Below are positions 56,455-64,000 of a stretch of 64,000 bases of DNA, one piece after another. Origin of the DNA: Isoetes taiwanensis (Eukaryota > Streptophyta > Lycopodiopsida > Isoetales > Isoetaceae). The notes under the pieces are model-generated. The model did no database searches, had not been told where the DNA came from, and saw only the letters and a list, made by a program, of their open reading frames with translations. The number at the start of each line of letters is the position of its first letter. Position 1 is the first letter of the stretch. The stretch lies in NCBI GenBank assembly GCA_021234155.1, contig JAJEKV010000032.1, positions 12,726,283 through 12,790,282 of the forward strand. The letters run 5' to 3'. The position numbers and the translations under genes are program-made.

Positions 56455-59400
56455 ATAGGATGCAAATACAATCTGAGGATGTCAAACTAGATGAGTCACA
56501 GAAGTCAACCACTGATCCCACCATATCTCCATCTAGTGAAGTTCCATCTACCTCAGCCATAGATCCTTCAGATGCCACTACGGCATCCCAACATTGGCCA
56601 AAACAAATCAAGACTATGAATCAAATCCTTAGACTGCCAAATTATGAACTATTGAAGTGGAACAAACGATGTGATATATGTCATATTGAATTGTTGAATA
56701 CTGAAAGACCGACCTTCTGCTGTAACAATGGCCATCGATTACTTCCACCACTTCAGATACTTCCCAATAATTTGCAAGAATTGTACTCCGTACATAATTT
56801 TGCTACAAACTCACGGGTCATCAACAACTTTTTTCTTTCACTACACTAGGCGTCAAAGGAGACTTCGTAAATCTAAAGATGCCATCACCAGTAGCTATCA
56901 TCTAATGTCTGCAAACCAATGCACCAGTAGTTTACATTTGTACGTATATGACGATAGTTGACGATACACTATCGCTGCTGAAAGGCAAATTCTAGCCATT
57001 TCGATCATGGAAATAGGCAGAACATTAGCGTCTACAAACCCATATATTCAACAACGAAAACAGGTTAAAGAATTGCACCCTTCACCTGGCAGATTAACAC
57101 TCACTGATCCTCCATCATCAAACAAAATTGCTGTTATTATTCATGCAAATGACAGCACCACGATAACACCAAGGACCGCCTTGTTCTGGATACAAAATGA
57201 CTATGCTCCACTTTTTATGAGTATACTTGATGCTGAATATGAACCACTACAATAGCCTCTCTTTTACCCACATGGCACACCAGGCTAGCATCCAAAAAAT
57301 GAATATAAGATGTCCTAGATAGATTGGTATCAAACAAGCCTATTACACGAACCATATTTCCTACAGCTTGGCCGGCTGTGCAGTGAATACCTGGTAGACA
57401 TGTATTCAAGGGTTGAGAAAGATCGTCTCAATTATATCGCAACAGAAGGATATCGGCGTAACATTACACAACATGGAGAAGATTTTATTGATGACAAGAT
57501 GAGAATGCCCGTCATGGAATATTACAAGCTTCATTTCTAGGCTGTAAATGGTGGTGCGTTGTCCAAATTGCCAATGCACTTGCACTAGAAAGAGCAAAAG
57601 ACAGACCAACACCATTTCTAACAATGACAAGAAACCTCAACTGGCCAGAAATAAGATATAAATTATACCCTAGTCAGAATACATCAGACATTCCTATGAT
57701 CGTTGTTCGAACATGTCATGAAAGAGTACAACACACAAAAGACATTGTTTGGAAATACTTCAGTCCCTTGAATTCCAAAAGCGTGGACTTCCACATGCTC
57801 ACATCATTGTCCAGACCCAACATGACATTGCAATTTCTATAATTGATGAACTCATCTCTACAGAATTGCCAACAGATCCATTTGAGATCCCTAGTCGAAA
57901 CGTATATGATTCATAGACACTCATCACGATACCTTAAGGACAATGGCTGATGTTGTTATAACTACCCAAATCCACTGAATCCAACAATGTATATTGATGA
58001 AAAAGGATACAGACAATATAGAAGACGAACGTAGGCAGACATCGATGTTGTCCCATATATTCCATTCTTACTAAAAGAAATGGATTGCCATGTATATGCG
58101 GACATTGCTTCAACTGTACATATATTCGTATACTTTTATGGATACATTTGTAAAGGATTTGACATAAGACGTTTTCACATCAACACTACCCCATAACAAT
58201 CGCAATCTTAGCCACATCCTCAACCTCACATCATAGATCCACCCAAAACTACTACCCACATGACCAAAACCCAACCAAAAAATGAAGTTGAAGATTACAT
58301 CCGCACATTACCTATCATCCATTGAGGCCATGTGGAGAATCATGTCATACCATATGACAGAAAAACAACCCTCTGTGAAATTCCTTCCTCTTCATCTACA
58401 AGGACAAAATAGGCAATGTTTTGCAAGACTATCAACAACCATTGGATTTTCGCATTAGACAAATACCTCTACTCAATTCTATATTCGACTTCGTAACTTA
58501 CATAGACTACAATGAACACTACACATTTACCCCATACAAACCAAACACATTGCTCGGCCCTACCGATTATCATGAACAGGAATCCCCAGGCGCCATACGA
58601 AATATAGTGCATGAACGAACAAGAGGAGAGCTCGTCTTTAGAATATGATTGCTACTTCCAAAGCTTGGAGAACCTTTTTATTTGAGAATAATATTACTTC
58701 ATAAATTTGCATGCTCGTGGGATGACCTAAAAGTCCATGAAGGTCAACACTATGATATTTACTACGAAATCACGCAAGCATTGGGATTGATCGCACCAGC
58801 AACTAAAGCTATCAAAGTAATGGAAGATGCAATATCTTGCTTGCACACGCTATCGCAACTTAGATTTCTATTTGTACATTCAGTAATGGACCAGGCATTC
58901 AGGTCTGGGAAACATTTCGAAATCATATGACAATCGATTTCCTGGACCAATACCATGGAGACAAAATCCATCGCCATGAAAGATGTACTAGCCATCGACA
59001 TTTTGGTGCAATACGGAACCAACACTGAGGCCTTTGGAATACCAATATATAGTACATTATGAAAAGATCTAATTTCAAACAATTGGCTTAAAGCCTTAGG
59101 TAACGATGCCCCTGCATAACCATGAAGCCAATAGAAAGCGGGGGTTTGGGACAGTAAAATAAACAATTTCAGACCATAGGATGGCTACACACACAAGTGC
59201 CACTTGACTAACCCTTCTTTTACAAGTGGAATAGCATACACTACACAAGTCCAATGGCCTGTTCGGTCAAAGGGACAATAAAACACTCTATTCTCTTCTA
59301 TTCTATTATTATTTTTAAGGAAGTCCAAAATGAACTCAACAAATTTCCTAACCATGAATAGTACTTGACTGATGTCTCAGCCATAGTTGACAGTATGAAC

Positions 59401-60522
59401 GCCAATCAAACGCCTATCTATACCCACATACATGAGCTCATCGATGACAGACAAATGCCCAATTCAGTTTTCATCTATGGAAAAGCTGGCACTGGAAAGA
59501 CCTACGTTCTCAACACGACCGTCGTCTATATCCGAGGGAAAAAAAAACAAATAGTTCTACTATGTGCAACAACCACACTCGCATCTTACTATATCCTGCT
59601 GAGAGAACATCACATTCTATATTCCAAATACCCGTCATTGATAATAATATCGGCCTTCACTCACTACTCAACCCACAATACCCAAGAGCAAAATTAATCA
59701 CTCAAGCGCGTGCCATCATATGGGACGAATTTCCCATGGCAAACAAAGCAGTTATAGAGTCAGTATATATACTTCTGCAAAAAATAACAAACGTCGATAC
59801 GCCATTCGGAGGAAAAATGTTTATAGAGGCAGGAGATTTCAGAAAAAACGCTTTCATTGCTAAGAGAGCAGGAACAACCGCAACAATCAACACCTCCATT
59901 AGATCATCACACCTGTGGCGCCATTTCAAAGTCCTACAACTCGACCAACCAGTAAGGAATGCTGAAGACACTGCACTTCTACACTTTGTGATGCCATTGG
60001 ACAAGGGGATGTACTCACTAACATTCCATTAATGTTATTCAACACAATTACTAAACTTGAAGATGCTGTTAATTTCTTATATGACAAATTCATTATTGCA
60101 ACTTTGAAAAGTGCGAAAAGAGAGCACTTCTATCCCCAAAGAACATCACAGTTGACGTATTCAACAATATAATCTTACAAATGCTTTTAGGAATAGCCCA
60201 ACTCTATTTGAGCGTAGATAGACTTACAGAAAATGACTAAATTATAGAGGACCACCCAATGGCAACATCTGACTTCCTCAACGGCTATAAACACCCATCA
60301 CTCCCACACCACATCCTTCAACTTAAACCTAACACAATATGCCACATCACAAAAACACTCGACAAAGACAGAGACCTCGGAAAAAAAGCCCGAGTCATGG
60401 TATGTTCAACCCACAACAAGTTTGTTACCGTCAAACTCCTCACTGGAGAACCACAACGTGGAGGAAATATCCACCTCATTTCCCGAGTCGGATTCTTCTA
60501 CCAGCCTGATAAATGGCCCTAG
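56455..60522 (+). mobile_element. autonomous Helitron remnant (Rep-helicase)
   Basis: Single-strand rolling-circle transposon judged by its coding content; see the pseudogene entry. I could not fix the 5' TC end or the 3' CTRR end with hairpin. Confidence 0.85.
56456..60522 (+). pseudogene. Helitron RepHel: zinc-finger region, HUH Rep, Pif1-like helicase
   Basis: N-terminal region (56456-56849): CDICHIELLNTERPTFCCNN, LLPPLQILP, then INNFF. Rep: FLTMTRNLNWPEI (57617), QKRGLPHAHIIVQ with the HUH histidine pair at 57793-57801, YIDEKGYRQYRRR near 57990, VYFYGYICKGFDIRRF near 58130. Helicase: Walker A YGKAGTGKT near 59477, Walker B IIWDEFPM near 59717, FIEAGDFRKNAF, LQLDQPVRN, and the C-terminal PHHILQLKPNT and GGNIHLISRV to the stop at 60522. 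Over a dozen stops and shifts throughout. In the live family Rep nicks and joins the ends and the helicase unwinds 5' to 3'. Confidence 0.88.
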
Positions 60523-62144
60523 ACAATTCACAGACGCCAACTCCCACTTCGACCAGCGTAAACGGCATTCAACAATTGTTTAAGACTAACTCTCGACATA
60601 GTCTTCGACCTACAAACCGAAGTTTTTGCACATGGACAATAATATACAAGAATCACACAAGTACAAAGAAGAGAATACGAAGAAGAGAAGACGTAATGAT
60701 TGTGCTCGATGACACCACCGTCGCAAGGACCACTACCAACGCGTCTACAAAGAACTCCTACCATAAAACAAGATATGCAAAGCACAAAAAAAAAAAAAAA
60801 AAAAAAGAGAGAGAGAGAGAAGAAAACCCATTCTATCTCATGCTGGCGATGTAGATGGAACACCGATTCCACGAGCTCGATGTTCCCTCTACACTGCGAG
60901 CCATTGGTAAGGGATACATCTAGGTTCAACTCTGAGAAGCACGCAAAGTGCCGGCTCCGCCAGCGCCCAATTCTTGTAGGAGATAATTCTTGTTCTTGTT
61001 ATAAAGAAAAGGGTATGGGTTACACGTAAAAAATTGTGGAGAATAGAGTGCACCAAACGGAGTTTCATGCAGTGTTGGGCAAATTCCGGGGAATATTATA
61101 AACCAACCGGTTAGAATTGGAAATTTTCGGTCATATTAATAATGTATTAATGTATTGCAGAAATTTTTCGGCAAGTTTTCTTGTAGTTTCCAATTAAGAC
61201 AATAGAAAGTTCCAGTTCTAAACACAAGATATCCGACTGGCCGAAGTAATCATAGGAAATTTTTCGATGGACCTAAAAAGTTTACCCAAACACTGGTTTC
61301 ACGATGACTTTTTTACCATGAAAATTAACAATCACACATCCTATGATTTTCGAGCATTTATTACATCCTAAAATGTTACCTCCTGGGAACCAAGGCTTGA
61401 TGGTTGCGTGGGTTTTTAACAGATGGTAGTGGGCTCCTTCATTGTATCTCCATATGTTTTTCTGACGGTAAACATGACTTTGTTATGCAGCAGCCATTCT
61501 GGCCGTGGAAAGACCTTCAAAATGGTTTGTATTGTAGAACATATATTCGAGATACGAGTCCACCACGGAAAGACCTTCAGCCAAAACCCAAACTTTCTCG
61601 AAGTACCTGGAAAGAAAACGTTAATCAAGCACCTGTAAACTTGAACATTTTGAATCAATGGCCTCACTTGGAGCTGGATTATAGCCGGTTTCAGACTCAA
61701 ACAATTGAGGAAGCAGCAGAAGGATTAGGCCTACGGCAAAATACAACAAACAATTCATCAGAGAAATTCAGGCTTCTGACATGTAGCGGAGGCCGATAAT
61801 ATAAAACCAACCAAATCCCAAGGTCTAAAGACGCCATAGTTGCTGCATTATCATGTCCCAGCAGTGGCCAGAGTTACATTTTTTTTTTGACCAGCCGAAA
61901 TGAACCAAATCATAGCAAATCATAGAGATATCATATGTTGGGAAAAAAAACAAAAACCAATTCCGCCTGCCGGGAAAACGTTATTCATACAAGAGATGTT
62001 TACAATTTGAGAGGTTTTAAGGATTGTGGTTACACCACTATCCCTCAAACCAAAGGTATAAAAAATGAGTGATTCCTAGTTTTTAATAATGATTGTTATT
62101 ACAGCGATCATTAGCACAAAAGACTTCAATAGACAAACAAGCGT
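60523..62144. other. spacer with poly-A/(GA)n tract; a 131-codon frame of unknown value
   Basis: A run of about 22 A followed by GA repeats at 60786-60820. The plus frame 61404-61799 (KDLQNGLYCRTYIRDT, QWPHLELDYSRFQTQTIEEA) is open and of normal composition but unrecognised; it might be an exon. The last part is the 3' flank of the FBN5-like gene. Confidence 0.35.
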
Positions 62145-63807
62145 CTATTCTATCATTCTTTCAAGAAGGAAAATGTTTCCTTTATCGTCCCGTCCAATCC
62201 TCCATTCGCCATCAACATATCTTAATTTATATTAAGGTTGCATCACATCAAAATTTCAATTTTCAATACCAAAACTTACCAAAAATGCTAAGGATACGTG
62301 ATGTCTAGCCAGCCTTCTGGATTGAAAATGCTTAGAAGCAAATCATAGTTCTTTTTGAACAAATTGAACAGCTAACAAAGAGATATAAGTCAAATTAGTG
62401 ACAAGGGTAATCTTCAATCATTATTTTACTAAATATATTCTAGAATGCGTACATTAACATCCTTTAGCCTTATAACTGCTTATATATGTCATACATATGG
62501 CATTCTGAAAACTGTAAATTGAATGCTAGGCATGAACATTTTTCTGGGGCCTTTGAAATGTTCTTGACAGTATTTAGGCCATCCATGAATTTAAAATTAA
62601 TATTGGCCCTAATTGGCTCCAACGATTTATTTCTCTCTGCCTTACAGTTCCCTCAAACATATATACAGAGGCATAAGCTATATTCTATTACACCAATAAC
62701 TATAATTACCTGATTTGGAACAATGGCAGATCTTTTCAATTCAATATCAACACGCTGTGTAACAAATGCCATAGAGAAGGTTAACTCAAAGCTATGACAC
62801 TGAAAGTAAGGGCTTCATGTGCAAACCGTGGGAGACGAGACAGCGTAAGTGGATTCAATGGTAAATGTGCCATTAAGGATACTGAGGGCAGAAACATTAA
62901 ACGCAACAGTATTGACTGCTTGCCCCTGTTAAGATCAAAAAAGCAAGTTATTATATCTAAAAAGAGATACGAAAAAGAAAAAGAATGTTCAACTGACTTG
63001 GTCGACATCAATCTGCTGAATAATATCCCCAAGGGTGATAAAGTCTCTCAGCCCAAGCTTCGTTCGCTTGGGACCTAGAACAGATATGGTGCTGTAAAGA
63101 AGTTTCCATTTTCCATTGAGCTGAGGAGACCTATGCAGGACATCAGTATAATAACTTGCACAAAGGCCTATATTTTTATATTAAACTGCAGTTATATACA
63201 GCATAATTCAAACTATTATAAGTTGCAGCAGATGTTTATTCTCCACTTTCATCAGTAGATGGGAATCTTGGATACCAGGTTATGCCACTCAACTTCTAAC
63301 CTCAGCTATATAACTGCCGCAGGTGAAATTCAGAGCCTTCTTTTCAATGTGCAAAATGGGATGGAACATGCTATTCCTGAAAGTAACTTTGCTCCAAATA
63401 GAAATCTATGGCAGAATAAGCCTGGATCTGAGATGTGATCTGGGACATAGAAAGACGAGAAACCTTGACCATATCGAGAACTATAAAGCCCTGTGCAATT
63501 GATTCCATAACATATCAGCTCTATTGTTAAATCCTGGAGTAGTAAACTCTCATATCTGAGGAAATATCTTGCATTGTGTTTCTGCAGTAAAATGCATTGA
63601 CTGTTTTAACGCTTGGACACTAGGAGGGAACTTATCTCACACATACATGAAATGAAGCTGTACTATGAAAAACTTTGGTGCGACAAGTTACCTTCTCTAG
63701 GTTTTCTGCAGGTCTAGAACAAGGATTATGATTCTCTAGTAACGTTAATAGTTCCTCAATCTCAGTTTTCTTCTGGGTTTGAACACCAAATATACCCCTG
63801 TTTATTC
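62145..63807 (-). CDS. FBN5: plastid fibrillin (PAP family), FBN5-like, last six exons
   Basis: Exons (minus): 63807-63692, 63120-62998, 62925-62827, 62754-62710, 62371-62298, 62220-62145; all introns GT...AG and all phases join. Protein read: [20 protein letters not shown] and [14 protein letters not shown], then [98 protein letters not shown], stop. This is the PAP_fibrillin lipocalin-like fold; the GINRGIFGV start and [11 protein letters not shown]-type block fit the FBN5 (PAP7) subgroup, stromal proteins that bind solanesyl diphosphate synthase for plastoquinone-9 synthesis. About 176 residues are seen. The transit peptide and first exon(s) lie upstream, probably past 64000. The first visible exon begins mid-codon. 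It appears intact and functional. Confidence 0.88.
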
Positions 63808-64000
63808 CTGAAGTGTAGATGAGTAAAATAGACAAGCAGCATATCAACCATCGTTCTTACATACAATTTCTGTATAAATGTTTTTAGCAAGCCTGTCCAT
63901 ATAAAATTGGTAGGACTTGGTGTTTACTCTAAAAACGGAATTCATTAAAGATTAAGTCTGACTTTAGCACATCAAAGACTCCTGTTCAAGGAGACTGAAA
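63808..64000 (-). other. intron of the FBN5-like gene to window end
   Basis: Begins (minus strand) upstream of the acceptor ACACTTCAG. No further exon recognised in these 193 bases. Confidence 0.5.

Noticed and set aside
63400-63530. Open minus frame between FBN5 exons 63692 and 63120 ([16 protein letters not shown])
   Set aside because: The flanking exons join in phase without it and it has no fibrillin counterpart; intron sequence.

Overview
This is nuclear DNA of a land plant. The evidence is a spliced gene for a plastid fibrillin (FBN5 type) at the right edge, a spliced coiled-coil gene with a possible plastid-targeting leader, and plant Ty1/copia and Ty3/gypsy elements with a tRNA-Met-type primer site. 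The rest is a repeat graveyard: four classes of retroelement and three of DNA transposon, many nested. An apparently intact Merlin/IS1016-type transposase and a LINE family whose ORF1 looks L1-like (coiled coil plus RRM-like domain) rather than the usual plant zinc-knuckle type would fit a large non-angiosperm genome (gymnosperm, fern or lycophyte). That taxonomic guess is inference only.

Layout. 0.8-2.0 kb: Myb/SANT-like (trihelix) pseudogene, minus strand. 2.5-12.0 kb: the most striking block, four head-to-tail copies of one APE-type LINE, each lying between (TC)n tracts and all in the same orientation to the tract; the copies share a 3' hairpin. 13.7-23.1 kb: a minus-strand copia element bounded by the 5-bp duplication CTACT. 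Its 3' LTR is split by a 4.9-kb L1-type LINE, and much of its interior is replaced by GC-rich tandem repeats and a fragment of an unknown ORF that also occurs in the LINE. 23.6-24.6 kb: short L1 3' end with an 11-bp target duplication. 25.3-27.1 kb: two-exon coiled-coil gene. 29.2-31.4 kb: decayed gypsy. 31.8-38.3 kb: copia fragment (plus) interrupted by a younger, almost complete copia (minus) with 208-bp LTRs. 39.0-40.6 kb: Merlin-like DNA transposon. 42.0-42.6 kb: 615-bp fold-back element. 46.6-50.2 kb: hAT transposon with terminal inverted repeats and an 8-bp target duplication. 50.6-51.3 kb: exons of an unrecognised plus-strand gene. 51.4-55.2 kb: L1-type LINE with target duplication. 55.2-56.5 kb: repeated modules. 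56.5-60.5 kb: decayed autonomous Helitron (HUH Rep and helicase). 62.1-63.8 kb: last six exons of an FBN5-like gene, whose 5' exons probably lie beyond the window.

Only the FBN5-like gene, the coiled-coil gene and perhaps the 50.6-kb exons look like working host genes. The Merlin transposase is the only transposon protein with an uninterrupted full-length frame. FBN5 proteins are known for a role in plastoquinone biosynthesis in plastids. The mobile elements do not form a pathway with the host genes; their interest lies in target choice, nesting order and captured sequence.
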